Of a stretch of DNA of 40,889 nucleotides, positions 26,887 to 36,039 are shown in pieces. Source of the DNA: Candidatus Collierbacteria bacterium GW2011_GWB1_44_6 (GTDB lineage Bacteria > Patescibacteriota > Microgenomatia > UBA1400 > MFAQ01). The notes under the pieces were generated by a model that worked only from the letters and a program-made list of their open reading frames with translations, was not told where the DNA came from and searched no databases. The stretch is from NCBI GenBank assembly GCA_000998025.1, contig LCJG01000015.1, positions 1 to 40,889 on the forward strand, written 5' to 3'. The position numbers and the translations under genes are program-made. Within the stretch, counting starts at the first letter, position 1; each line of letters begins with the position of its first letter.

Positions 26887-28290
26887 TTACAACTTCAACT
26901 TTTCCTTCATCTCCTCCTCAATCGCAATTACTCTCTTTTTATTTTTCCCAAAAATTATGTACGACATATATCCATCGTGAAGTAGATTTGACGAACAAAT
27001 CACCAAGCCCTCCCTTGTCTTTCTGGAAAAAAGAATTGGTGTCATAATTTTATGAAGTTTACTAAACGTAAATTTTTTCGGAGTAATTCCAAACATATTG
27101 TTTGAGAGGACAAAACTCTTTTTCGTAAAGTTCCTTCCGGCTAGTTCTTTCCCTGCTTCATAGACATGTGTTCCGCCCGTCACTCTCACGTTTGACTCGC
27201 TCACCCAAATAACTCCCCCCTTCTCGGCTATATAGTCCACGTCATAGTATCCTCGGTAGCCATCTTTCGAGTATTGCTCGCCAATGAGGTATCCAATGTC
27301 CGTAATTCTTGAAGCCACTCGTTTTGGTAGCACACCTTCTCCTATCTCTACTCCTCCAAATTCGCCCTTTTCATTCACCCTCATTCCACAGGCATACAAA
27401 AACTCTACCTCACCATCTCTCCTGATAAAGAATTCTGCGTTTGGGAAACCTCCTCCGATTTTTGGGTTTGGGTTAACAAGAGACTCCACTACAATGGGAA
27501 ATTTTTCCCAGTAGGCATCTTTGTTTAATATCTTAATAATTTTTTCTTCACACTCGGCAAACTTCTTCGGTAAATCACCCTTCCGGAAAATTAGTACCCC
27601 TGCCCCTGAGTGCCCTTTATTGGTTTTGATTACCACCCCGTTTTCTTTAATGTATTTATTTGCCGCTATTCCGGCCGTGTCTACTATCCCGGAACTAATT
27701 ACCCCGTCTGGCATTTTTAAGTCTGCCCTTATCGCACCATTTATTTGTGTTAGTTGTCTTATCCCGGACTTGCTTCCATAAAAGTTTACCGTCCAAGCGT
27801 CAGACCTGTCCGGTGCCTCAGGAGTTCGCACGTCCACCCCTTTAGATCTCAATATTTCAATCAAGTCCAGAAAATTTGGGGTTGTAGAGTATGCTGTGAT
27901 GTTTATTCGAGAGTACTCCCTTCCTAGTCGCAACAGTCGTTTCATTATCTTCCCGTCGTTCTTAATATCCTCACAAAGCTGACCAGTGTGTTTCTCTGGA
28001 ACCAATATTTCCAAGTCACGCACCTCACATAGTTTCTTATAGTACTCTACAAACAAGGGATCGAGCGGTTTGGCGGTTATAAAGGTAAACTCAAACTCTT
28101 CGGCCATCGAAAACAAGTCCTTGTCGGACAGATTAGCATTCTCATCTATTTCCCATTTTTGCAGTTTCTTGTCTCCATAGGCCTCAATAAACGGCCATAC
28201 GTCCTCCGATAAATTAAATATTCGAACCACGCGCTCTTTTTTACTTCCTCCAGGCTTATCTGACTGGGTAAGTTTCTTAGGTTTATTCAT
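26887..28290 (-). CDS. ATP-grasp ligase, possibly PGM1-like peptide ligase
   Basis: ORF 467 aa; VVIKTNKGHSGAGVLIF, GYYDVDYIAEKGGVIWVSESNVRVTGGTHVYE. Confidence 0.7.
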   Translation of the reverse strand: MNKPKKLTQSDKPGGSKKERVVRIFNLSEDVWPFIEAYGDKKLQKWEIDENANLSDKDLFSMAEEFEFTFITAKPLDPLFVEYYKKLCEVRDLEILVPEKHTGQLCEDIKNDGKIMKRLLRLGREYSRINITAYSTTPNFLDLIEILRSKGVDVRTPEAPDRSDAWTVNFYGSKSGIRQLTQINGAIRADLKMPDGVISSGIVDTAGIAANKYIKENGVVIKTNKGHSGAGVLIFRKGDLPKKFAECEEKIIKILNKDAYWEKFPIVVESLVNPNPKIGGGFPNAEFFIRRDGEVEFLYACGMRVNEKGEFGGVEIGEGVLPKRVASRITDIGYLIGEQYSKDGYRGYYDVDYIAEKGGVIWVSESNVRVTGGTHVYEAGKELAGRNFTKKSFVLSNNMFGITPKKFTFSKLHKIMTPILFSRKTREGLVICSSNLLHDGYMSYIIFGKNKKRVIAIEEEMKEKLKL

Positions 28291-28363
28291 TTCCTTTACA
28301 GTTTACTCGCCTCTCTCCATTTGTAAAGATATGGCTCATTTGGGCTTGTATCATGCGTAGCGG

Positions 28364-28392
28364 TTGCTTTAGCCTTATAAGTCTGCTATACT
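28364..28392 (+). promoter_or_regulatory. Sigma70-type promoter of RNase J gene
   Basis: TTGCTT - 17 nt - TATACT. Confidence 0.6.
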
Positions 28393-28581
28393 ACCCCTCA
28401 GTCCACGGAAACGTTGTCAACAGTGATTTGTGAGAAAGAAGAAGATCAGTTAGATTTTACCTCCCAGTCTGAGAAACTTACCCGTAAATTTTGGATCATT
28501 TAGCGTTTTTTCCGGCGCTCACCTTACTGTCATTAGACAGTGAGCTACAATATTATTTAGGAAAATAAATTATAAACAAAT

Positions 28582-30237
28582 ATGTCTCAGCTTAAGTTGA
28601 TTCCTCTTGGTGGTGTTGGTGGTGTTACTAAAAATATGTACGTCTATGAGTTCGGCGATGACCAAATGGTCGTCGACTGCGGAATGGGTTTCCCTTCTAG
28701 CAGTGACCTCGGCGTTGATTCCGTTATTCCCGATATTAGTTATCTGGAAAAACCCGGTAAGCGGCTTCACGGCATAGTTCTCACCCATCCTCACATGGAC
28801 CACATTGGTGGACTCCCATACATTCTCCCTCGATTGAAAGATGTCGAAGTTTTTGGTGGCAAACTAGCTATTGCCATGGCCGAAGTCCGCGTTCGTGAGT
28901 TTGGCATTCCCAATCGCATGACTCCGGTCGAAGGTAGTACTTTAGATCTCGGACCTTTTCATATTGAATTCATTCACTCAACTCACTCTGTTCCCAACTG
29001 TTTCCATTTGTTAATCAAAACTCCCGCCGGCACTGTCTATCATGGTGCTGACTTTAAGTTCGATCTTACCCCGGTCGACAATCTCCCGCCAGACATGGCC
29101 TCTATGGCCATCGCCGGGAAAAACGGAGTCGATCTTCTCCTCACCGATTGTTTGGGTATTGAGAAAGAAGGCTTCTGTCCGTCCGAAAGGTCTCTCAAAA
29201 AAGCGATCGACAACGAAATTCGCGACACTCAAGGTAAATTAATTTTTACTGGTATGTCTTCTTCCATTTCCCGTTTCCAAATGGCTATCGAATCTTGTAT
29301 CAAGTACCATCGCCGCGTCGCCATCATCGGCCGCTCGGTCGAACAGAATTTGGAAGCGGCTATGAAAACCGGTTTTATCAAAATCCCCGCCGGAGTCCTG
29401 ATCAAGCCTCAACAAATTACCAATCTCCCGGCCAACCAGGTGGCGATCATTGTCGCCGGCTCGCAGGGACAGTCCGGCTCTGCCATGCATAGGCTGGCTA
29501 ACAACGAACACCGTTTGGCAAGACTCAAAAAGGGTGACAAAGTCATCATTAGCTCCAACGCCATTCCTGGTACCGGCAATGATGCTGATATCTTTGACCT
29601 CATGGATACTCTTTACAAAAATGGAATCGACGTGACTTACTCCGGCACTTCCGAAAACCTTCATGTTTCCGGACATGGTTACCGCGGTGACATCGCTTTG
29701 CTTGCTCAGCTAGTCAAACCCAAACACATTATCCCGATCGGTGGCGATATCCGTCACATGATGCTTTACAAGAAGCTGGCGACTGACATGAACTTTGATC
29801 AGGAAAAAGTCATGATCCTTCCAGAAGGTCAATCGGTCATTCTCGAAGACCACGTGGTCAAAGAGGGTCCAAAATTCGAAACAAAAAATGTCTATGTCGA
29901 TGGTCTGGGTATTGGGGACGTCGGCACCGTCGTCCTTCGAGACCGTCAGGTTATGTCTGAAGATGGAATTCTAATTGCCATCGTACCTCTGCGAAGGGAC
30001 AATTCTCAGTCGACTGGTGATATCGAAATTATTTCAAGAGGCTTTGTCTACCAAAAAGAATCCCAGGATCTTATCCGAGACGCTCGCAAAGAGGTCCAGA
30101 AATGTCTCAAGGATATCAAAGGGCCGGTTACGGATTGGGGTTTCCTTCGCAAAAAGATCGAAGGCCAACTGGAAAAATTCGCCTTCACGCACACCCAGCG
30201 CCGCCCACTAGTCATCTCCATCTTGATTGAGGTATAA
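28582..30237 (+). CDS. rnj: Ribonuclease J family
   Basis: ORF 551 aa; LIPLGGVGGVTKNMYVYE, HPHMDHIGGLPY, HADFKFDLTP-like motifs of beta-CASP MBL RNases. Confidence 0.94.
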   Translation: MSQLKLIPLGGVGGVTKNMYVYEFGDDQMVVDCGMGFPSSSDLGVDSVIPDISYLEKPGKRLHGIVLTHPHMDHIGGLPYILPRLKDVEVFGGKLAIAMAEVRVREFGIPNRMTPVEGSTLDLGPFHIEFIHSTHSVPNCFHLLIKTPAGTVYHGADFKFDLTPVDNLPPDMASMAIAGKNGVDLLLTDCLGIEKEGFCPSERSLKKAIDNEIRDTQGKLIFTGMSSSISRFQMAIESCIKYHRRVAIIGRSVEQNLEAAMKTGFIKIPAGVLIKPQQITNLPANQVAIIVAGSQGQSGSAMHRLANNEHRLARLKKGDKVIISSNAIPGTGNDADIFDLMDTLYKNGIDVTYSGTSENLHVSGHGYRGDIALLAQLVKPKHIIPIGGDIRHMMLYKKLATDMNFDQEKVMILPEGQSVILEDHVVKEGPKFETKNVYVDGLGIGDVGTVVLRDRQVMSEDGILIAIVPLRRDNSQSTGDIEIISRGFVYQKESQDLIRDARKEVQKCLKDIKGPVTDWGFLRKKIEGQLEKFAFTHTQRRPLVISILIEV

Positions 30238-30309
30238 CCTCACCCCGCTCGTCAGCGATACTGATTCGCTTCCCCTCTCCTTCAGAAGGAGAGGGGCCAG
30301 GGGCTGAGG
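30238..30309. repeat. Palindromic intergenic repeat element
   Basis: Core perfect palindrome CCCCTCTCCTTC-A-GAAGGAGAGGGG (30272-30296), outer CCTCACCCC/GGGGCTGAGG. Confidence 0.88.
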
Positions 30310-30324
30310 TAATAAAATAGTTGT

Positions 30325-30693
30325 GTGACCATCTACTTCAATAAATCTTCTCAGTTAGAAAAAAGGAAATTGCTTAGAAAGAGGCAAACCAGTTCGGAAA
30401 AAATACTTTGGACTCAGCTTCGAGATCGTCGTTTCCACAAAATTAAATTTCGGCGTCAATATAGCGTCGCTTCATATGTTATTGATTTCTACTGTCCCGA
30501 AACAAAGACGGCTGTTGAAATTGATGGTGGTATTCACCTACGTCCTGATCAAATTCAACACGATAAACTCCGTCAAGAACAAATCGAGGGTTTAGGTATA
30601 AAGTTTTTGAGATTCTCAGTCAAAGATGTTGAAACTAATTTGGAAATAATTCTAGAACTAATCGCCACCTTTTGTAAGTCTGATAATCTATAA
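30325..30693 (+). CDS. DUF559 (Vsr-like) endonuclease domain protein, GTG start
   Basis: ORF 122 aa; SEKILWTQLRDRRFHKIKFRRQYSVASYVIDFYCPETKTAVEIDGGIH. Confidence 0.9.
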   Translation: MTIYFNKSSQLEKRKLLRKRQTSSEKILWTQLRDRRFHKIKFRRQYSVASYVIDFYCPETKTAVEIDGGIHLRPDQIQHDKLRQEQIEGLGIKFLRFSVKDVETNLEIILELIATFCKSDNL

Positions 30694-30705
30694 TGATAAG
30701 TATCT

Positions 30706-32844
30706 ATGGCTCGTAAAAAAGGTCGCCGCTCCAAACCATATAAGCTAAATCTCAAGAAAGATACCATGAACTCCATTTTGGCGGTGGCTTTAATGGGTGT
30801 CGGCGGTCTGATTGCTATTTCTTTTTCTCAACAAGGCGAACTTCTGACGAAGATAAACGAAATCGGTCAGCAGTTCTTCGGCTGGCCATTGCTTTTCCTC
30901 CCCTTCATTTTTATTGTTGGTGGCCTGATTATCACTCACACGAAGCTGGCCATCGCATCCACTCACGTCCTTCTGGGAAGTGTCATCACTATGATTTCTC
31001 TTTCTGGTTTGTTCGGCACTGGCAGTCTTGGGTTTGGTATCAAGGAGTCGGTTGTCTCGCTCATCTCCGTCCCCGGAGCCATTCTCTTTTATCTTGTCGG
31101 CACCGTCATTGGCCTTTTCATTCTTTTCGAAACCTCCATCGAAGATCTCTTGGTTATTGTGCAAGACATCTTTGGCACTCTCACTGGTACCCTTGGCAAG
31201 TTTAAAGGCCTTCCGGGGATCAAAGGAAGAACTCCTGTTTTTTTAAGTAAAAGTAACACCGTCAAAATTACCGGAGGAGAAGAGACCCCAGTTATTTCTG
31301 CCCCACATCACGCAGCTGAGTCAATTAAAATTGTCACCAAAGAAACATCACAAATTCCACAGACCGCTATTGAAACCAAGAAACTTCCCGAAGGAGCTAC
31401 TGCTGGAGTTTGGCAATACCCCCCCCTTACTTTACTGAGTGATCAAAAATTAGGCAAAGCCGATCGTGGGGATATTAATAAGAACATAGAAATAATTCAA
31501 AACACCCTTGCCTCTTTTGGTATACAAGCCAAGGTGATGGAAGTCCACCAAGGTCCAGCTGTCTCCCAATATGCCCTCACCATTACCATGGGCACGAAGC
31601 TTTCCAAGATTAGCGCACTTCAGTCCGATTTGGCCCTAGCCCTTTCCGCCCCACAAGGACAAATCCGTATCGAAGCCCCCATCCCTGGGCGGGATCTGGT
31701 CGGTATCGAGATCCCAAACAGATCGCTAGAATTTGTCTCTCTCAGAGAAATGTTATCCAAGAAAATTATGCAGGAAAACCGCGCAAAAACAGCCTTCTCA
31801 CTAGGCTTAGATGTCTCAGGTCAGGAAGTGGTGGCCGATATAGCAAAAATGCCTCATTTGCTGATAGCCGGTACCACTGGTTCCGGAAAATCTGTCCTTA
31901 TCAACGCCATCATTTCATCCATATTATTCCGCGCATCCCCCGAAGAGGTCAAATTCATCATGGTCGACCCCAAAAGAGTTGAACTTACACCATATAACGA
32001 TATTCCTCATTTACTTACTCGGGTTATTACCGATGTTACCAAAGTCGGTAACGCTCTGGGGTGGTTAGTGGCAGAAATGGAAAGACGCTATCGTCTTTTT
32101 GAAGAAATGGGCGTCAAAAATATCGCGAGCTATAACGAAATGAGCGGTTTTCAGGCCATGCCTTTCATTATCGTTATAGTGGATGAAATGGCCGATATTA
32201 TGATGTCCAAGAATGCTGGGGAGATCGAAGAAAAAATTGTTCGCTTAGCTCAGATGGCTCGAGCCGTCGGTATTCACTTGATACTTGCGACCCAGCGTCC
32301 TTCCGTCAACATCCTCACGGGTATTATTAAAGCCAACATCCCCGCCCGTATTGCCTTCCAGGTAACTTCCATGATCGATTCTCGAGTTATTATCGACACC
32401 CCAGGAGCCGAAAAACTTCTGGGGAAGGGAGACATGCTCTATGTTCCCCCCGATATTGCCAAGCCCAAACGTATTCAAGGAGCCTTTGTGTCCGACAAAG
32501 AAATAAAAAACCTCATCGACTTTATCCGTCGTACTGGAGTCACTCCACAGCTAGATGAAAATATTATCAAGGCTAAAGAAGAAAAAGGCACCCTCTCTGC
32601 GAGTGGTCAAAACCTTGGCGATGTCGACGACAAATTTGAAGAAGCAGCTCATCTGGTCATTGCCGAAGGCAAAGGGTCTGCCTCATTGCTCCAGAGGCGT
32701 CTGGAAATTGGCTACGCTCGTGCTGCCAGGATATTAGATCAGTTAGAAGGAGCCGGGGTGCTTGCTCACGCTGAAGGTAACAAGCCCAGGGAAGTGATTG
32801 TTGGCAGCCTGAACGAGGTCTTTCCCGGCGAAGACAATATATAA
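30706..32844 (+). CDS. ftsK: DNA translocase FtsK/SpoIIIE
   Basis: ORF 712 aa; N-terminal TMs, AGTTGSGKSVLINAI Walker A, C-terminal gamma winged helix. Confidence 0.96.
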   Translation: MARKKGRRSKPYKLNLKKDTMNSILAVALMGVGGLIAISFSQQGELLTKINEIGQQFFGWPLLFLPFIFIVGGLIITHTKLAIASTHVLLGSVITMISLSGLFGTGSLGFGIKESVVSLISVPGAILFYLVGTVIGLFILFETSIEDLLVIVQDIFGTLTGTLGKFKGLPGIKGRTPVFLSKSNTVKITGGEETPVISAPHHAAESIKIVTKETSQIPQTAIETKKLPEGATAGVWQYPPLTLLSDQKLGKADRGDINKNIEIIQNTLASFGIQAKVMEVHQGPAVSQYALTITMGTKLSKISALQSDLALALSAPQGQIRIEAPIPGRDLVGIEIPNRSLEFVSLREMLSKKIMQENRAKTAFSLGLDVSGQEVVADIAKMPHLLIAGTTGSGKSVLINAIISSILFRASPEEVKFIMVDPKRVELTPYNDIPHLLTRVITDVTKVGNALGWLVAEMERRYRLFEEMGVKNIASYNEMSGFQAMPFIIVIVDEMADIMMSKNAGEIEEKIVRLAQMARAVGIHLILATQRPSVNILTGIIKANIPARIAFQVTSMIDSRVIIDTPGAEKLLGKGDMLYVPPDIAKPKRIQGAFVSDKEIKNLIDFIRRTGVTPQLDENIIKAKEEKGTLSASGQNLGDVDDKFEEAAHLVIAEGKGSASLLQRRLEIGYARAARILDQLEGAGVLAHAEGNKPREVIVGSLNEVFPGEDNI

Positions 32845-32846
32845 GC

Positions 32847-33467
32847 ATGAAGACAGTCGGCCAAATTATCCGTACCGCTAGGCAAAAGAGAGGCCTCTCC
32901 ATTGATCAGCTATCATCTTTAACCAAGATTGATGGAAAATATATTAATGCTCTGGAACAAGATAACTACTCAAGTCTTCCCTCAGAGACTTTCGCAAAAG
33001 GGTTTATCAGAAACCTCAGTCTCAGGTTAGATCTTAACCCGAGCGAGTTAGTTGCCATTTTTCGTCGTGACTTCAAACATCCGGAACAAAAAGTACCGTC
33101 CAAGCGTCATCAAAGATTTGTTTTGCAAGGCATTACATCTCAGATTCTTCCCTTTGCTCTGGGATGCGTAGCCTTCATCGTTTATTTGATTTTTCAATTC
33201 CGTGCCATTGTCGTTCCTCCGAAACTAACCATCTCTCAACCTGGAGACGGCAGCGTCTTAGTCTCCCCGGTCGAGATATCGGGTGATACTGCAGTCGATG
33301 CTCTTGTCTACATAAACGAAGAAATTAAAGTCAAACCGGATTCTTCGGGACATTTTTTTACTCGCATCAATCTTCCCGTGGGTGAGACAGAAATAGGAAT
33401 AAAGGCCACCAACCGTTTTTCCCGCTCATCCTCGAAAATCCTTAAAATCACCATCATCTCTAAGTAA
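32847..33467 (+). CDS. RodZ-like helix-turn-helix membrane protein
   Basis: ORF 206 aa; RTARQKRGLSIDQLSSLTKIDGKYINALEQDNYSSLPSETFAKGFIRNLS, TM, extracellular Ig-like tail. Confidence 0.8.
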   Translation: MKTVGQIIRTARQKRGLSIDQLSSLTKIDGKYINALEQDNYSSLPSETFAKGFIRNLSLRLDLNPSELVAIFRRDFKHPEQKVPSKRHQRFVLQGITSQILPFALGCVAFIVYLIFQFRAIVVPPKLTISQPGDGSVLVSPVEISGDTAVDALVYINEEIKVKPDSSGHFFTRINLPVGETEIGIKATNRFSRSSSKILKITIISK

Positions 33468-33473
33468 CCCAAT

Positions 33474-33509
33474 CGTCATTGCGAGAAGGTACTCCGACGT
33501 GGCAATCCA
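33474..33509 (+). repeat. Hairpin repeat half-unit
   Basis: CGTCATTGCGAGAAGGTACTCCGACGTGGCAATCCA; stem ATTGC/GCAAT. Confidence 0.88.
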
Positions 33510-33529
33510 GAAAATGTTAATATAAATCA

Positions 33530-33832
33530 ATGACTCTTCCTCAAATTATTTCCATGATCTCCATAGTGTTATTGACCACTATGGCTATCTTCATCGGTAT
33601 TCAACTCATATATTTACTTAAGGAACTTCGAGACACACTTTCCAGGGTCAACCAAACAGTTGACACCATCTCAGACACTTTCGAAAAGATTTCCCAACCT
33701 GCACTGGGAATTTTTGCCATCTTAGAGGGCTTTAAAGAAAGTGGCAAAATTATCGAAACTATTTCTCATTTATTGGGCAGAGACAAACCCAAGCCACCAG
33801 TAGATATCGACGCTTATGACAACTCCCTCTGA
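33530..33832 (+). CDS. Small membrane protein (DUF948-like coiled coil)
   Basis: ORF 100 aa, N-terminal TM plus RDTLSRVNQTVDTISDTFEKISQP. Confidence 0.6.
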   Translation: MTLPQIISMISIVLLTTMAIFIGIQLIYLLKELRDTLSRVNQTVDTISDTFEKISQPALGIFAILEGFKESGKIIETISHLLGRDKPKPPVDIDAYDNSL

Positions 33833-34133
33833 GAAAACAGGCAACACCTCTTTCTCTTCCTTTGGTATCGGTGTTCTCTTTGGTGTTGCTGCCGCTTTTC
33901 TTTTTGGCACGGAAGAGGGCAGAAAAATAGTCAAAAAAATTGCGGAATCCGTTCCGGAAAAATACAAAAACCCCTTGAATCTTTCCCCCCTTCAGCCCGC
34001 CCACAGTTCACCTTCAACTATGCCCATAATCCAGCCAGAAGAGACCCAGCATCATGCCACCTACGAAGCCCCACCTCCACCTGCTCCCCACGTTCGCCCC
34101 ACCCGCCCCGAGCCCTTCACCCCCTCTCGCTAG
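33816..34133 (+). CDS. YtxH-like small membrane protein with Pro-rich tail
   Basis: ORF 105 aa; GIGVLFGVAAAFLFGTEEGRKIVKKIAE. Confidence 0.6.
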   Translation: MTTPSEKTGNTSFSSFGIGVLFGVAAAFLFGTEEGRKIVKKIAESVPEKYKNPLNLSPLQPAHSSPSTMPIIQPEETQHHATYEAPPPPAPHVRPTRPEPFTPSR

Positions 34134-34190
34134 CCGAATTTTTTCCTTAATCACATAAGACACGTTAGGCTTGTTATAATTTGACTACAA

Positions 34191-36026
34191 ATGACCATAC
34201 ACGACATCAGGCAAAAGTATTTTGATTTTATGCAGGCTAGGGGACATCAAATTATTCCTTCCTCGTCTTTGGTTCCGGAAGGCGACGCCACTACTTTATT
34301 TACCTCTGCCGGCATGCAGCCCATGATGCCTTACCTCTTGGGACAAAAACATCCACTCGGTGCCAGACTCGCAGACAGTCAAAAATGTTTCCGGTCTCAA
34401 GATATTGATGAGGTGGGGGACAATCGCCACACTACTTTTTTTGAAATGCTGGGGAACTGGTCTCTAGGAGATTATTTCAAAAAAGAACAACTAAAATATT
34501 TTTTTACTTTTCTGACTGACAAAAAAGTAGGACTGGGTCTCGACCCACATCGCTTATCTGTTTCCGTCTTTGCTGGAGGATCGGGAGTAGACAAAGATGA
34601 GGAAGCTATTCAAATTTGGCAAAATCTTTTTGCCACTGTCGGCATTCAAGCTAAGGAAGGTGTTCATATCTTTCCCTACCCGGCCAAGAAAAATTGGTGG
34701 TCCCGCTCCGGCACCCCGGACCAGATGCCTACCGGAGAACCCGGTGGCCCAGATAGTGAAGTCTTCTTCGATTTTGGTGTGGAGAATAAGCTTCACGAAC
34801 TTTCCCCATGGAAAGACGAACCGTGTCACATAAACTGTGACTGTGGCCGTTTTATGGAAATCGGTAACTCTGTTTTTATGCAATATGTCAAACAAGCCGA
34901 TGGCTCTCTAAAAGAACTTCCTCAAAAAAATATCGACTTTGGTGGAGGGCTCACACGTCTCGAGGCCGCCGTCAGAGACGACCCCGACATGTTTAATATT
35001 TCTTCTTTGGCACCGGTTATTCAAGAGATCGAAAAATTATCAGAACATTCTTACTCAGTGGAAGAACACCGGTCCTCTATGCGGATTATCGCCGACCATC
35101 TAACTGCCGGTTCCTTTCTAATCAAAGACGGTGTCTTCCCAAGCAACAAAGGTCAGGGCTATGTCCTCCGCCGTTTGCTCCGTCGCGCTGCTATCAAGCT
35201 ATACTTCCTTACCTCAGACAGAGAATCAATTCTCAAGCTCCCCGAAATCGTCCGGGTGATTACCGATTTTTATGCTCATCCATATTTTGATCCACAGGAT
35301 TACCCTTCAATTCAGCACACGATCACTACCGAAATTTCCAAATTTAGTCACTCCTTAGATCGCGGTCTGAAGGAACTTGAAAAAAACCCACAAGTTGACG
35401 GCAAATTTGCCTTTGATCTATATCAAAACTACGGTTTCCCGCTGGAAATTACCGCTGAAATCTTGGCGCAAATGGGTAAGCAAGTTGATCTGAAAGAGTT
35501 CCAAGCAGAATTTGAAAAACACAAAGAACTCTCAAGGACTTCTTCTGCTGGTATGTTCAAGGGTGGTTTGGCCGATAAATCTCAAGTTGTCACCGCCTAT
35601 CACACCGCTACCCATCTACTACACGCTTCACTCCGCCGGATCCTGGGAAATCGTGTTGAGCAAAAAGGCAGTAATATAACGGCAGATAGACTAAGATTTG
35701 ATTTCTCCTATACGGAAAAAATCACCGATGAACAAATAAAGGCTATAGAAGATCTTATAAACAAAAAAATAGCCGAAAAACTCTCAGTTGTCCGCGAAGA
35801 GATGCCCAAAGAAGATGCTTTGAAGCAAGGAGCTCTCGCTTTCTTCGGTCAAAAATACCCCGAAATCGTCAGCGTTTATACCATTGGTCCAAAGAACAAT
35901 TTCTTCTCCAAAGAACTCTGTGGTGGTCCACATGTGGAAAGTCTTGCAGAACTTGCTAAGATAAATATAGTCAAACAAGAGTCCTTGGGCGCAACCACGC
36001 GTCGTCTCTACTTACAGTTTGTTTGA
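34191..36026 (+). CDS. alaS: Alanyl-tRNA synthetase, reduced form
   Basis: ORF 611 aa; FTSAGMQPMMPYL, editing motifs HTATHLLHASL and CGGPHVES; lacks C-Ala domain. Confidence 0.94.
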   Translation: MTIHDIRQKYFDFMQARGHQIIPSSSLVPEGDATTLFTSAGMQPMMPYLLGQKHPLGARLADSQKCFRSQDIDEVGDNRHTTFFEMLGNWSLGDYFKKEQLKYFFTFLTDKKVGLGLDPHRLSVSVFAGGSGVDKDEEAIQIWQNLFATVGIQAKEGVHIFPYPAKKNWWSRSGTPDQMPTGEPGGPDSEVFFDFGVENKLHELSPWKDEPCHINCDCGRFMEIGNSVFMQYVKQADGSLKELPQKNIDFGGGLTRLEAAVRDDPDMFNISSLAPVIQEIEKLSEHSYSVEEHRSSMRIIADHLTAGSFLIKDGVFPSNKGQGYVLRRLLRRAAIKLYFLTSDRESILKLPEIVRVITDFYAHPYFDPQDYPSIQHTITTEISKFSHSLDRGLKELEKNPQVDGKFAFDLYQNYGFPLEITAEILAQMGKQVDLKEFQAEFEKHKELSRTSSAGMFKGGLADKSQVVTAYHTATHLLHASLRRILGNRVEQKGSNITADRLRFDFSYTEKITDEQIKAIEDLINKKIAEKLSVVREEMPKEDALKQGALAFFGQKYPEIVSVYTIGPKNNFFSKELCGGPHVESLAELAKINIVKQESLGATTRRLYLQFV

Positions 36027-36039
36027 CAATTAAGAATCT

